From NCBI RefSeq assembly GCF_003970675.1, contig NZ_CP034562.1, forward strand, positions 5,127,501-5,191,500: a DNA stretch of 64,000 nt, given 5' to 3'. The DNA is from Flammeovirga pectinis. GTDB lineage: Bacteria > Bacteroidota > Bacteroidia > Cytophagales > Flammeovirgaceae. This document shows positions 36,772 through 46,815 of the stretch, piece after piece. The notes under the pieces were generated by a model. That model saw only the letters and a program-made list of their open reading frames with translations. It was not told the DNA's origin and did not search any database. The position numbers were made by a program, and so were the translations under genes. The first letter of the stretch is position 1. Each line of letters opens with the position of its first letter.

Positions 36772-38952
36772 TTATAAATTATCCATCACAAAATTTGTCA
36801 TTTGAACATATAAATGAAGTCTAGTATTCCCTCCGTAGATACCATGATTACGGTTAGGGTAGAAGAATTCATTAAATTGTTTACCAGATTTGATTAACGC
36901 ATTCGATAAGTCTATAGCATTCTGAACATGAACATTATCATCTCCAGTACCATGAATTAATAAGAACTTCCCTTTCAATTTATCTGTATGATGTATAGGA
37001 GAATTGTCATCATATCCTGTAGGGTTATCTTGAGGAGTTTTTAAATAACGCTCAGTATATATAGAATCGTAATATCTCCAAGTAGTTACAGGAGCTACAG
37101 CTATACCCATTTTAAAGTAATCAGCACCAGTAAACATACATAAAGAGGTCATGTAACCACCAAAACTCCATCCCCAAATACCAATTCTTCCGGCATCAAC
37201 ATAGTTTTGTTTTCCTAACCATTTTGCAGTCTGAATTTGATCAAGAGCTTCTAATTTTCCTAATTGAGCATATGTAGAATGTTTAAATTCTTTACCTCTA
37301 GAACCAGTTCCTCTACCATCAACAACACAAACAATGTATCCTTTTTGAGTTAACATTTGATGCCATGCAAAGTTTCCGCCACCCCAAGAATTTGCAACTT
37401 GATTAGATCCCGGACCACTGTACTGAAACATTAATACAGGGTATTTCTTAGCAGCATCAAAATTTGCTGGTTTTAGCATATACCCATATAACTCAATGTC
37501 ATCTTCCGTAGTAAATGTGAAGTGTTCTTTTCCAACAAATCCATATTCAGCAATTAACTCTTTAAAAGCAGCATTGTCTTCTAAAACTTTAATCAACTGA
37601 TTTTTCTTTGTTTTATACAATGACGTTGTTGCTACTTCTTCAGAACTACTGTGTTTACTAATATAATAACTGAAATCATTACTCATATTTACATGAGTCT
37701 GACCATTTTTAGTTGATAAGCGAGTTTTCTTTTTACCATAAATATCAATAGCATAGAAATCTCTATCTAAAGAAGCAACCTCATTAGAAATATAGTAAAT
37801 AACAGCTTTCTTACTTGCTTCGTTAATACCAACTAATTCGCTCACTTCCCATTCGCCATTTGTTATTTGGCGTACCATTTTACCTTCAACAGTATATAAG
37901 TAGATGTGTTTGTATCCACTCACTTCAGAAGTATAAATAAAGTGCTTACCATCTTTTAAATAAGTAAGGTCATCACAATAATCCATATCTACATACGTCT
38001 TATTTTGTTCAGAAAGTACCACTTTGCTCTCACCACTTGTAGCATTAGCATGTAGAATTTCTAATTTATTCTGAAGACGGTTCATTCTAATAATAGATAA
38101 TACAGCTGCATCAGCAGTCCATTGTACTCTTGGAATATAAATGTCCGTTTCGTTACCTATATCAACAGATTTGTGTGTGTTGTTATTTTCAAGATCAATA
38201 ATTGATACAGAAACTACAGAATTTTTCTCACCTGCTTTAGGGTATTTAAATTTGTAATCTTGAGGATAAAGGTTACCCCATATCTGCATATTGTATTCTG
38301 GTACTTCAGTCTCATTAAAAGTTTGATAAGCAATTTTCTTACTATCAGGAGCCCAGAAAAAAGCTTTCGCCATAGAGAATTCTTCTTCATACACCCAATC
38401 AGCACTACCATTAATAATGTGATTAAACTTTCCGTCTGTAGTTAGTTGAGTTTCTTCCATAGAAGATAAGTCTACAACAAACATATTGTTTTCTCTAGCA
38501 AAAGCAACCTTCTTACCATCAGGAGAAAAAGTAGCATAAGATTGTTTGCCATTTTCAGAAAGCTTAGAGAGTTTCTTAGATATAAAATCATAAACATAAT
38601 ATTCTGCTTTAAAAGATCTACGGTAAATAGATTCCTTCTCAGTCATTAATAATACTTGTTTTTCATCAGCAGAAAATACATAATCTCCAATAGAAACCTG
38701 AGGAGAAAGAGTAGAGCCGTCTAAGATTGTTTCAACTTCTTTACCAGTTGTAACATCGTTCTTAATAATTTTATTTGAGTTCAGCTTTGTATAAAACTGA
38801 CCAGCTTTCATCCAACGTACGGCATTTACCGACTTGGGATAGAATTTATATTCTGCCCAGATGTTTTCTAAACTGATTTCTTTAGTCTGTGCAAAGGTAT
38901 TTGCAAATGATAGGCACATTAACCCGATTAAAAGTAATAATCGTTTTTTCAT
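36772..38952 (-). CDS. S9 family dipeptidyl-peptidase IV-like protease
   Basis: The 726-residue exported enzyme has a signal peptide (LLLLIGLMCLSFANTFA, cleavage near residue 21), an N-terminal eight-bladed propeller (DPPIV_N, about 40-470), and a C-terminal alpha/beta-hydrolase (about 480-726). The catalytic Ser lies in WGWSFGGYMTSL (about 594-605), Asp in IHGTGDDNVHVQNA (about 671-684) and His in YPNRNHGIYGGN (about 700-711). Bacteroidota DPP IV-type enzymes release X-Pro dipeptides in the periplasm during peptide feeding. It is monocistronic and flanked by terminators. Confidence 0.92.
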   Translation of the reverse strand: MKKRLLLLIGLMCLSFANTFAQTKEISLENIWAEYKFYPKSVNAVRWMKAGQFYTKLNSNKIIKNDVTTGKEVETILDGSTLSPQVSIGDYVFSADEKQVLLMTEKESIYRRSFKAEYYVYDFISKKLSKLSENGKQSYATFSPDGKKVAFARENNMFVVDLSSMEETQLTTDGKFNHIINGSADWVYEEEFSMAKAFFWAPDSKKIAYQTFNETEVPEYNMQIWGNLYPQDYKFKYPKAGEKNSVVSVSIIDLENNNTHKSVDIGNETDIYIPRVQWTADAAVLSIIRMNRLQNKLEILHANATSGESKVVLSEQNKTYVDMDYCDDLTYLKDGKHFIYTSEVSGYKHIYLYTVEGKMVRQITNGEWEVSELVGINEASKKAVIYYISNEVASLDRDFYAIDIYGKKKTRLSTKNGQTHVNMSNDFSYYISKHSSSEEVATTSLYKTKKNQLIKVLEDNAAFKELIAEYGFVGKEHFTFTTEDDIELYGYMLKPANFDAAKKYPVLMFQYSGPGSNQVANSWGGGNFAWHQMLTQKGYIVCVVDGRGTGSRGKEFKHSTYAQLGKLEALDQIQTAKWLGKQNYVDAGRIGIWGWSFGGYMTSLCMFTGADYFKMGIAVAPVTTWRYYDSIYTERYLKTPQDNPTGYDDNSPIHHTDKLKGKFLLIHGTGDDNVHVQNAIDLSNALIKSGKQFNEFFYPNRNHGIYGGNTRLHLYVQMTNFVMDNL

Positions 38953-39074
38953 TATTTAGTTATGGTTTAAATATCGTAATCTAAGTAAGGCTCCCGTTTA
39001 TTTATAGTGTTATTGATTGTATAAAAAATTGAAAGGGTTGGCGGTGTGATTACGAATTCGATGGAATAAAAAAA

Positions 39075-39110
39075 ATCTTACAATGCTAAGTTACATTGTA
39101 AGATCCTTTT
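39075..39110. terminator. Terminator hairpin between leftward genes
   Basis: An 11-bp stem (39075-39085 with 39094-39104) flanked by an A tract and a T tract. It would end the transcript of the 39124-39432 gene on the minus strand. Confidence 0.7.
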
Positions 39111-39123
39111 TTTAAAACATTCT

Positions 39124-39432
39124 CTAGAAAGTTAGTTCTTCTTGAGGTTGCTGTTCTTCTTCTTTTGGTAAACTGTCGTTTAAAGCATACAGTTCATCTT
39201 CAAGAAAATAGATATGATTTTGCATATCATTTAGTTTGTGATTCTTGTCATATACAGTTTTATGAAGTTTATCAATGTACTTCTGACTGTCTACTAGCAT
39301 TTTTTTTAGTCTTCCGACATAGATGTCCACTGATTCATTCCAACCTTGTTCCATTAACGTCGTTTTTTTTCTGTTAATGTTTGCTTGAGGTGAATTTTCT
39401 GGATAGAGATAACTTTGGTCTTTCATCATCAT
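39124..39432 (-). CDS. Small coiled-coil protein of unknown function
   Basis: The 102-residue protein has no signal peptide or membrane helix. Its middle part (about 35-90) is a predicted helix with heptad-like spacing (VGRLKKMLVDSQKYIDKLHK, then LNDMQNHIYFLEDELYALND), and the C-terminus is Glu/Gln-rich (EEEQQPQEELTF). It is encoded alone with its own terminator. I do not recognise a family. The initiation codon could also be one of the other Met codons at the N-terminus. Confidence 0.55.
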   Translation of the reverse strand: MMMKDQSYLYPENSPQANINRKKTTLMEQGWNESVDIYVGRLKKMLVDSQKYIDKLHKTVYDKNHKLNDMQNHIYFLEDELYALNDSLPKEEEQQPQEELTF

Positions 39433-39666
39433 TTAATAATTATTGCTTTATAAGTAGTAAAAAAACACCATCTTTTAAATGTGTTTTTCCAAGAATTGAC
39501 TATTTGATATTTTGAGGTAGTTCTTGTCACATATTAATACATACACAGTTGTCAATTCTTATTAGCAAAAATACTATGTTCTAATATTTATTCAAATTAT
39601 TAGAATATTAATGTTAAATTTTTTAAATAAAAAAGTAATGAAAAGTGATTTTGTGCTAAAATCCTT

Positions 39667-42258
39667 TTAAAAAATTAGGTTAAAAGATACGTTAGGAAGA
39701 ATACCTAGTTGAGACACATCAGTTAATATATAATCGTAAGCATTAGATTCGTTTGGTCCAACCTCTGTAACTTGTCTTTCTTCTGTATTTTTCTGATTGT
39801 ATAAATCATAGATTGTCAATACTACTTCACCTTTCATTCTTTTTCCTATTCTAAAATTATATTCAGAAGAAAAATCTAATCTATGGTAAAGAGGTATCTC
39901 GTAAGGTTCGATAGAATTGTTTTCAATGTTAGGACCTCTACTTTCAGGAATCAGATTATTGAATGAGTATTCAGTATCTTTTAAAACCCATGTTATACCA
40001 ACTTTCCAGCGTTTCCTTTTGTACATACTAGCAAGCTGTAAAATATGCGTTCTTTTTTTCTCGGTTTCTTGTTGAGTATATTCCTTCAAGTAGTTATTAT
40101 ACCCATAGCTAATATAATTATAGAACCTTTTGGTGTTAAATTCATAAATAACATCAATACCGTAAGATTTCCCATTGCCAATATACTTATGGTAAAAAAC
40201 AGGGTTTCTATAGATAAGATCAGACATTTCGCCTGTACTTTGTTTATAATACCCTTCAATATCTATACTGTGTTTACCAAATTTGGCCGTTCCCCCACCA
40301 ATGAAATGATTAGACGTAATAATAGGTATGCCTTCGCCATCAGAAATAATCCAATAAGCATCGTAAGTCAATTCATCAGATAATTCTCTTATAAATTGAT
40401 AATATCTGCCCATTGAAAACTTTAAACTATAATTTTGATCACTATCTAGATTATAAGTTCCTTGAATTCGAGGAGCGATATAAGCTTTGTTAGAAGGTTG
40501 ATAATACCAAACTCTACTTCCTGCTGTAAGTGCAAGCTTTCCTAAAAGGAAATTAAATTGTCCGTAAACACCTAAAGTATTTGATTTAGTAAGGCTATCA
40601 ATCTCATTAGAAAAGAAAGATGTAGGAATAAGTTCTTTCACCACATAATAATTAGTGTATACAGTACCAACATCAAGTCTACCATGATTTAGGAAAATTT
40701 GTTGGTCTGAATGAACACTAATATCTCTAAATTTTTGGTTAGATATCGTAACAAGCTTTCTTGGTCGTTTAATAACCGTTGCACTATCTCTTACATGAGA
40801 AATCTTATGACGGTTTCTAATATTTTCTGAGAAAGTGGCATAAACATGTGAATTCCATTTAGCAAACTGACCATTCCAGTTTAAAGCAAAAGCATTATTA
40901 GTCCAAGAACGGTCATCTGAATTTGTAAGTGGGGGCGGAACGCGTCCATTAGGTCCTTTTTTAGTAGGAACTAATTGATATGATGATGAGTAATTATCCT
41001 GAGAGTTTAAATAACTAGCAGAAATTTGGTTTGTTGTATTGATTTGGTAGACCACCTTAGCATTAGCATCGTGGTATTCTATATCTGGTGTAATATTTTG
41101 AGAGATGATATTTACATCACCTTTACTTTCTACAGGAGAGTTTTGATCTACAGTACCATTTACCTCGGCTCTATCGTATAAGTATTTTTCTATTGCACCA
41201 TGGTACTGTCTATAAGTACCATAAACAGCTAATTTCCCTTTAATGATAGGGGTAGAAAGATAACCTTTATAACCAAGTAAACTAACACCAACATTCCCTT
41301 CTGTATGGTACAAAGGAGGATCTTTTAATCCAATATCTAAGATGCTAGAGACCCTTGCTCCATATAAACAATCATAGCCACCTGCATATAAAGTAGCACT
41401 TGATGTTACATCTGGGTTGATCACACTTTCTAAACCAAAATAATGGTCTAGTTGGTACATTGGGTAATTATCAATTAAAGTAAGGTTCTGGTCAGATTCT
41501 CCACCTCTAACTTCTAAAGCAGAAGATAAACCAGTTGTACTAACTCCAGGTAACAAACGTAATGCATAATAAACATCAGTTTGACTAGACATTGGAAGAT
41601 TTCCAATCCCTGAATTTTTTACATTTTTACCTTTGCTTTGTGCATCAATTAAAGAAGTAACATTATTTAATTGTTGCTCATAAACTAATTCTGGAAGTTT
41701 TTGGCTATCACGTTGTAGTTTGACTTCAATAGGATTATCAGTATTAATGTCTTTTACAGGCATTTTTATATGTTGATATCCTAAAAACTGAAATGTAATA
41801 GTATCTTCTGTTGTTAGCTTAATTTGAAAAGAACCATCTTCTTTAGAAACGGCATAGAAGTTTGATGGAGATGCTAAGATTGTTGCATACGGCAGGGGTT
41901 CATCCTCATCATCTATTATGGTGCCTTGTATTGTCTTTTTGATAAATACTGGCTTCTTGATTACAATAAATTGCTCTTCAAGAATTTCATAACTTAATGA
42001 GGTTCCTGCTAATACTTGAACAAGCGTCTTATCAAGTGTAGCATTTGAAATAGAAGCAGATACAGTTTTATTTTTTATAGCATTATCACTAAACGAAAGA
42101 TAAACTTTAAAAGTAGTTTCTATTTCTTTTAGGGCATCACGAAGAGGTTTCTGCTTGTATTCTGCAGAAAAGAACTCTTCTTGTGCTGAAGCATTTACTG
42201 TAATTATAAATAAAAACAGAGAAGAGAGAAAGAGTATTTTCTTATAAAGATACTTCAA
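39667..42258 (-). CDS. TonB-dependent outer-membrane receptor with STN domain
   Basis: The 863-residue product has a signal peptide (about 1-25), a secretin/TonB short N-terminal (STN) domain (about 30-95; PLRDALKEIETTFKVYLSF), a carboxypeptidase-regulatory-like domain (about 108-190), a plug with ALRLLPGVSTTGLSSALEVR and SILDIGLKDPP (about 230-320) and a large beta-barrel. STN domains signal through the FecR protein, and the fecR gene overlaps this one by 17 bp upstream. No SusD-like gene follows, so the ligand is not obviously a glycan; it is unknown. Confidence 0.9.
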   Translation of the reverse strand: MKYLYKKILFLSSLFLFIITVNASAQEEFFSAEYKQKPLRDALKEIETTFKVYLSFSDNAIKNKTVSASISNATLDKTLVQVLAGTSLSYEILEEQFIVIKKPVFIKKTIQGTIIDDEDEPLPYATILASPSNFYAVSKEDGSFQIKLTTEDTITFQFLGYQHIKMPVKDINTDNPIEVKLQRDSQKLPELVYEQQLNNVTSLIDAQSKGKNVKNSGIGNLPMSSQTDVYYALRLLPGVSTTGLSSALEVRGGESDQNLTLIDNYPMYQLDHYFGLESVINPDVTSSATLYAGGYDCLYGARVSSILDIGLKDPPLYHTEGNVGVSLLGYKGYLSTPIIKGKLAVYGTYRQYHGAIEKYLYDRAEVNGTVDQNSPVESKGDVNIISQNITPDIEYHDANAKVVYQINTTNQISASYLNSQDNYSSSYQLVPTKKGPNGRVPPPLTNSDDRSWTNNAFALNWNGQFAKWNSHVYATFSENIRNRHKISHVRDSATVIKRPRKLVTISNQKFRDISVHSDQQIFLNHGRLDVGTVYTNYYVVKELIPTSFFSNEIDSLTKSNTLGVYGQFNFLLGKLALTAGSRVWYYQPSNKAYIAPRIQGTYNLDSDQNYSLKFSMGRYYQFIRELSDELTYDAYWIISDGEGIPIITSNHFIGGGTAKFGKHSIDIEGYYKQSTGEMSDLIYRNPVFYHKYIGNGKSYGIDVIYEFNTKRFYNYISYGYNNYLKEYTQQETEKKRTHILQLASMYKRKRWKVGITWVLKDTEYSFNNLIPESRGPNIENNSIEPYEIPLYHRLDFSSEYNFRIGKRMKGEVVLTIYDLYNQKNTEERQVTEVGPNESNAYDYILTDVSQLGILPNVSFNLIF

Positions 42259-43201
42259 CCTCTTTGTTATTTATTTTATAATTAACGCCCATTGTTTTTG
42301 CTATTACCTCTAAAGAAGTTTTTAAAGACGAGGTAGTTATAGTACCTGTAAACTTCATATTGCCAATAGAAGGATTTTTGTAAATAACGCGAACATCAAA
42401 TTGTCTTTGTATCTCTTCAAAAACCTTTTCTAAACTGGCATTTTCGTAATTAAAAACACCCTTTTTCCAAGTAGGTTCTTGGTTGTAATGATCTACATGT
42501 ACAAAGCCATTGTTCACATATTCAGCCTCATCACCTTTAGAAAGAATAATTTCTTTTCCATTTCTATCAGCAACTAATACTTTACCTGTATAACAGCTTA
42601 TAATCCATTTCTTATCACGAGCGTAGATGTTAAAACTAGTTCCTAATACAGTAACAGACCCAAGTTCCGTAGATACCTGAAAAATATTACCTTTTTCGAC
42701 ATTAAAAAAAGCTTCACCTTGTAAATCAAGGTAACGTCCTTCACCCCATTTTTGCCTACTGTAAGAGATTTTACTATCAGAATTAAGATCTACTGTAGAA
42801 CCATCAGGTAATACAACATTTTTCGTAATTCCTCTATCAGCAACCTCAGTATGGTGGCTTGGCACAAAGTTTCTGTAGTAAAAAGCGATCACAAGACCCA
42901 AAACAATAACAGCTGCTCCATACCTCCACCAATTCGTAGTTAATTTAACTTCTTTTGGAGGTGTAACAACATTACTTTCGATCTTGGCCCAAAGGTCATT
43001 CTCTCTTTGAGCAGAAAAATTTGGTTCTTTTACCTCAACTTTTTGCACGAAAGTTTTAGCAGAATCAATATTTTCTTTTTCATCTTTATTTTCAATAAGA
43101 TACTTCTCCCAATAACTATCAAGAGATGTATCGCCGAGGGCCCATGCACAGAAATTAGGGTCTTCGACATATTTGGTTAGTGTTGACATTATTTTTATCA
43201 A
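42242..43201 (-). CDS. FecR-family anti-sigma factor
   Basis: The 319-residue inner-membrane protein has a cytosolic N-terminal part (about 1-85), one membrane helix (about 88-105, YGAAVIVLGLVIAFYY), the FecR domain (about 115-210; DRGITKNVVLPDGSTVDLNS, LDLQGEAFFNV) and a C-terminal DUF4974-like domain (about 245-319; ASLEKVFEEIQRQFDVRV). FecR proteins hold their sigma factor until the TonB receptor signals. It lies between the sigma gene (39 bp) and the receptor gene (17-bp overlap), the standard arrangement in Bacteroidota. Confidence 0.92.
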   Translation of the reverse strand: MIKIMSTLTKYVEDPNFCAWALGDTSLDSYWEKYLIENKDEKENIDSAKTFVQKVEVKEPNFSAQRENDLWAKIESNVVTPPKEVKLTTNWWRYGAAVIVLGLVIAFYYRNFVPSHHTEVADRGITKNVVLPDGSTVDLNSDSKISYSRQKWGEGRYLDLQGEAFFNVEKGNIFQVSTELGSVTVLGTSFNIYARDKKWIISCYTGKVLVADRNGKEIILSKGDEAEYVNNGFVHVDHYNQEPTWKKGVFNYENASLEKVFEEIQRQFDVRVIYKNPSIGNMKFTGTITTSSLKTSLEVIAKTMGVNYKINNKEVEVSL

Positions 43202-43240
43202 TAGGTTGTAATCAGTAAAGGCACAGAAAGGATGTTTGTA

Positions 43241-43840
43241 CTATAGAAAATTCAAAAAATTTACTATTATTTTACCGATTACAATTAATATGAGACTATC
43301 ACCCATATTATTTCGCATTTTTTTCAGAGCTGAAGCCTGTAAATTTCTCACAGACTGATTACTAATATTCATTACTTCGCTTACTTCTTCTGGAGAAAAG
43401 CCATTATAGAAGCGTAAGTAAATAACCTCTTTTTGCCTTCCAGAAAGGTGTTCTAGTGTTTGAAGTAACTTTTCTTTATTTATTTGTTCTGTTTCTGATG
43501 TAATAATAGACTCTTCCATTGTAAAGCCTGTATCAAAAGTTTCTATAACATCATCGCCAGTATTTGATGTTTTAGCACCTTTTTTTACTTTTTCGTAAAT
43601 ACTTCGTTTTAGAGCGACCATTAAATAGAGTTTCACATTATTGGTATCTCCTAAACCACTCCTTTTTTCCCAAAGTCTTAAAAATAAGTCTTGTACACAG
43701 TCTTCGACCATGTTAGCGTCTTGGCAAAAATGATATCCATATTTATATAAAAGTTTAATGTATTGATTATAGAAATATTTAAGAGCAGAAGCATCGTCAT
43801 CTTCTCTTAAAGATTTCCAATAGTGAAGATCTTGTTCCAT
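43241..43840 (-). CDS. FecI-type ECF RNA polymerase sigma factor
   Basis: The 199-residue product has region 2 (about 20-90; YNQYIKLLYKYGYHFCQDAN and VEDCVQDLFLRLWEK) and region 4 (about 130-185; LSGRQKEVIYLRFYNGFSPEEV and SVRNLQASALKKMR), the layout of ECF sigma-70 factors of the Bacteroidota. The C-terminus adds a short hydrophobic stretch (LILIVIGKIIVNFLNFL). It is the first gene of the sigma-FecR-receptor operon and is divergent from the lipoprotein gene at 44191, separated by 350 bp with two inverted repeats. Confidence 0.92.
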   Translation of the reverse strand: MEQDLHYWKSLREDDDASALKYFYNQYIKLLYKYGYHFCQDANMVEDCVQDLFLRLWEKRSGLGDTNNVKLYLMVALKRSIYEKVKKGAKTSNTGDDVIETFDTGFTMEESIITSETEQINKEKLLQTLEHLSGRQKEVIYLRFYNGFSPEEVSEVMNISNQSVRNLQASALKKMRNNMGDSLILIVIGKIIVNFLNFL

Positions 43841-43967
43841 CTAGGTTGTTGAGCAAAAGTGAATTTCTAACCTCCTTTCAAAAAAAAATAGAAAGGTAGC
43901 TTTAAGTGTCAAAAAATAGTATGAAGGTACATTTATAATTATAACAAAAACATACCCCTAAAATTAT

Positions 43968-43990
43968 ACCACACTATATATAGTAGTGGT
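43968..43990. promoter_or_regulatory. 23-bp near-palindrome in the sigma / lipoprotein divergent region, possible operator
   Basis: ACCAC-a-CTATATATAG-ta-GTGGT is symmetrical about a ctatatatag centre with only a small asymmetry. A second repeat, CTCTTAAAA at 44005-44013 with TTTTAAGAG at 44032-44040, lies 15 bp further. Nothing else was recognised in the 43841-44190 gap. Confidence 0.4.
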
Positions 43991-44190
43991 CTGTGTAAGG
44001 TTATCTCTTAAAAGAACTTGGATATCATTGATTTTAAGAGCTATAGAATGATTTTTTCAATGAAAATCAAAAATAAATAAATTTAAATGAGTACAAATAT
44101 CAACCTATCTACTTTACTGAATTGAAACCTATAAACAGTGTTTTAATCAAATATCAAATTAATTATTATCCAAAAAATCATTTATTCATT

Positions 44191-45237
44191 ATGACTATTA
44201 AACTTAAAAGTATTGCTCTTGGCATATTGTCAATTTCTGTGGTAACATCTTGTACAACTGACGAATTAACGGGTTCTCAGGCAACTGGTTTAGCTGAGGT
44301 AGCTGGTGAATTCGCGGTAGTATCATCCAATTTTGAAGTAAAAGATTACACTGATAATGTTACTTCCGATGCAGCTGAAAGAGGATATTCTGTGACATCT
44401 TCTTCAAATGCTAGAACATTGGATGATGGACAAGGTGGCCCAGGAGGAGAAAAAGAGAAAAAAGGAAAAGGAGAAACAGGAAAGAGATTCCATGTAAGAC
44501 ACTATATGGATTGTGCAGATATAACAGAAACTACGGTGGATGATACAAAAACAATGGTTATTGATTTCAGTAATGGAGCTTGTGAAAGCAAAGATGGAGA
44601 AACAGTCTCTGGTGTAGTTACTGAAGTTCATGAAAAAACAGATACTTCAGTAAGTCATTCTACTACTTTTGTAGATTTTTCTGAAAATGGTAAAGTTGTA
44701 AATGGTACTACATCTATTGCAGGTACTCTTGTTTTTGATGATAGCGTTGAGGCTACGGAGGAAAAAGGTAAGAAAGGACCCAAACCTGTATCGTCTGATT
44801 TACTTAAAACAGTAGATTTAACAGTTTCTTTTCCAGCAACAGATTCTACTGAAGCATATACAGAACGTATTGAAAGAAGTATTGATGAAGAAATGATGGA
44901 TGGTGTAAAAACTGTTACAGGTTCTTTAACTGTAACAAGTTCTTTAGAAGGCGAAAGCTTTACTACACAAATTACAGAGCCTTTATCATACGATCCAAAA
45001 TGTGGAGAGGGTAAACCAATGTTTGCTCCGTTATCTGGTAAAGAAGTAATGACTAAAGATGGCGAAACTATGACTGTAGATTATGGCGATGGTAGCTGTG
45101 ATTATATTGTTTCAATCACTTTAGCAGATGGAACAACAGAATCTGTAGATTTAAAAGAGGCTTTTGATACCTATGGATTTGTTGGAGTAGGTGCTAAAGG
45201 TGGTAAAAAAGGAGGAAAAAAGAATGGGAAAAAATAA
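44191..45237 (+). CDS. Putative lipoprotein with Lys/Gly-rich segments
   Basis: From ATG at 44191 the product has 348 residues with a lipoprotein signal (ISVVTSC, Cys near 20). After a spacer it has a Gly/Glu/Lys-rich stretch (GPGGEKEKKGKGETGKR) and then a beta-rich region with two cysteine-containing repeats of the form VIDFSNGACESKDGETVSG and VDYGDGSCDYIVSITLADG, a motif I recall from Bacteroidota surface lipoproteins of unknown function. The C-terminus is very basic (KGGKKGGKKNGKK). An earlier in-frame ATG at 44122 would put 23 residues before the signal, so 44191 is preferred. It is divergent from the ECF sigma gene and may be regulated with it. Confidence 0.6.
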   Translation: MTIKLKSIALGILSISVVTSCTTDELTGSQATGLAEVAGEFAVVSSNFEVKDYTDNVTSDAAERGYSVTSSSNARTLDDGQGGPGGEKEKKGKGETGKRFHVRHYMDCADITETTVDDTKTMVIDFSNGACESKDGETVSGVVTEVHEKTDTSVSHSTTFVDFSENGKVVNGTTSIAGTLVFDDSVEATEEKGKKGPKPVSSDLLKTVDLTVSFPATDSTEAYTERIERSIDEEMMDGVKTVTGSLTVTSSLEGESFTTQITEPLSYDPKCGEGKPMFAPLSGKEVMTKDGETMTVDYGDGSCDYIVSITLADGTTESVDLKEAFDTYGFVGVGAKGGKKGGKKNGKK

Positions 45238-45297
45238 TTCCATTCGTATAAAAGATATTTTGATTCTATACCCTAATTTATAATTACTTACTGACAA

Positions 45298-45348
45298 AAA
45301 AGCAACGTTTCTTACCCTTGTGGTTTAGAAACGTTGCTTTTCTTTTTT
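45298..45348. terminator. Bidirectional terminator
   Basis: A perfect 15-bp stem (45298-45312 with 45327-45341), 14-nt loop, T-rich after and A-rich before, between the convergent lipoprotein and AmpG-like genes. Confidence 0.85.
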
Positions 45349-45372
45349 ATAAAATGAGACCTATATTATTAG

Positions 45373-46800
45373 CTAATCTTTAAGTCCAAATTTTTGATCA
45401 ATCTTTAAATTGAATCCCATTAAGATGGCAGGTATACCAGAGAATACTACAAGAATAAAGAAATTAGAATACCCTAAAAATTCTTGAAAATAGCCACTTA
45501 TCATACCAGGTAACATCATTCCTAATGCCATAAAACCAGTGCAAACAGCATAATGTGCAGTCTTATTTTCTCCTTGAGAAACATACAACATATACATCAT
45601 TAAAGCAGTGAAGCCAAATCCATAGAAAAATTGTTCAATAGCAATTACAATACCTGTATAAATCAAACTTTCTGGTTGAAAATAAGCAAGTAACATATAA
45701 CCGATATTTGGTAGGTTGATGGATAATAACATCGGAACTAACCAAAATTTTAATCCTTTCTTATAAATAGCCATTCCTCCAAGTATTCCACCCACTACTA
45801 AACAAGCAAGTCCAATGGTACCGTATAGTAAGCCTAGATCATCATTACTTAATCCTAAACCACCAATTGTTCTATCATCTAATAAAAATGGAGTAGCTAT
45901 TTTAACTAATTGAGCTTCTCCTAATCTATAAAGTAAGATAAAGCCTATCACATTAAATAAATCTTTTTTATTAAAAAATGAAAGAATAGGAGAGTTCATT
46001 TTTTCAGGATCTTTCTTGATTTTTTTCTTTAAATCAAATAGCATAAATACTCCTACAGCTATACCTATTATTAAATAAGTCCACGATGTTTTATAACCAG
46101 TAAACTCATTAAATAACCAACCGCCAAGTAAGATTATACACATCTGACTAAAGATGATACCGACTTCTTTCAACCCTTTTTCCTGATCTTTTTTAGGTCT
46201 TACTACTTCTTTATTAGGAAGAATAAGTTTATGTAAAATACCAAAGCCAACCATTGTAACTCCAAGTGCCATAAAGGTAGTAGCCCAAATAGTTTTATAG
46301 TCTCCATATTGCTTGTAAAAGTGACCTGTTAGAAAGACAATACCTCCTTGGCCAGCCCACATGGCTAATCTATAGAAAGTGCTTCGTATTCCTACAAAAA
46401 AGGCTTGTTGATCATCTCTTAAGCCTATCATGTAAAAGCCATCTGTAGCAATATCATTTGTAGCAGAAGTGAAAGCTACAATCCAAAGAGCTGCAAGAGA
46501 GTACCGAAAGAAATTATCCATAGGAAGCGTAAGTGCAACTGCGGCAAATGCACCTCCAATAATAATTTGCATGGTAGAAATCCACCATTTTTTAGTTTGA
46601 AGAACATCTACAATCGGACTCCAAAATGGTTTAATTACCCAAGGTAAATAGAGCCAAGATGTATAAAGGGCAATTTCTATATTGTTTAGTCCTAGGTTCT
46701 TGTACATTATTACGGCAACAGTCATAACAATAGTATAAGGTAAGCCTTCTACAAAATATAATGACGGAAGCCATGTCCATGGATTTCTATCTTTTTGCAT
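45373..46800 (-). CDS. AmpG-like MFS permease (peptidoglycan fragment uptake)
   Basis: The 475-residue protein has about 12 membrane helices and the N-terminal pattern WLPSLYFVEGLPYTIVMTVA followed by WLYLPWVIKPFWSPIVD, close to AmpG and related PAT-family permeases, which import anhydro-muropeptides released in cell-wall turnover. The middle cytosolic loop (about 195-215) is charged. It lies 15 bp downstream of the DigH-like glycosyl hydrolase gene and in the same operon as a sugar kinase of the BadF/NagK superfamily, so recycling of peptidoglycan sugars is a good inference. Substrate is not shown by sequence alone. Confidence 0.78.
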   Translation of the reverse strand: MQKDRNPWTWLPSLYFVEGLPYTIVMTVAVIMYKNLGLNNIEIALYTSWLYLPWVIKPFWSPIVDVLQTKKWWISTMQIIIGGAFAAVALTLPMDNFFRYSLAALWIVAFTSATNDIATDGFYMIGLRDDQQAFFVGIRSTFYRLAMWAGQGGIVFLTGHFYKQYGDYKTIWATTFMALGVTMVGFGILHKLILPNKEVVRPKKDQEKGLKEVGIIFSQMCIILLGGWLFNEFTGYKTSWTYLIIGIAVGVFMLFDLKKKIKKDPEKMNSPILSFFNKKDLFNVIGFILLYRLGEAQLVKIATPFLLDDRTIGGLGLSNDDLGLLYGTIGLACLVVGGILGGMAIYKKGLKFWLVPMLLSINLPNIGYMLLAYFQPESLIYTGIVIAIEQFFYGFGFTALMMYMLYVSQGENKTAHYAVCTGFMALGMMLPGMISGYFQEFLGYSNFFILVVFSGIPAILMGFNLKIDQKFGLKD

Positions 46801-46815
46801 TCCTATAATTCTTTA

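Noticed and set aside
44122-44190. Longer N-terminus for the Lys/Gly-rich lipoprotein starting at 44122
   Set aside because: It would place 23 residues before the lipoprotein signal; ATG at 44191 gives a normal signal.
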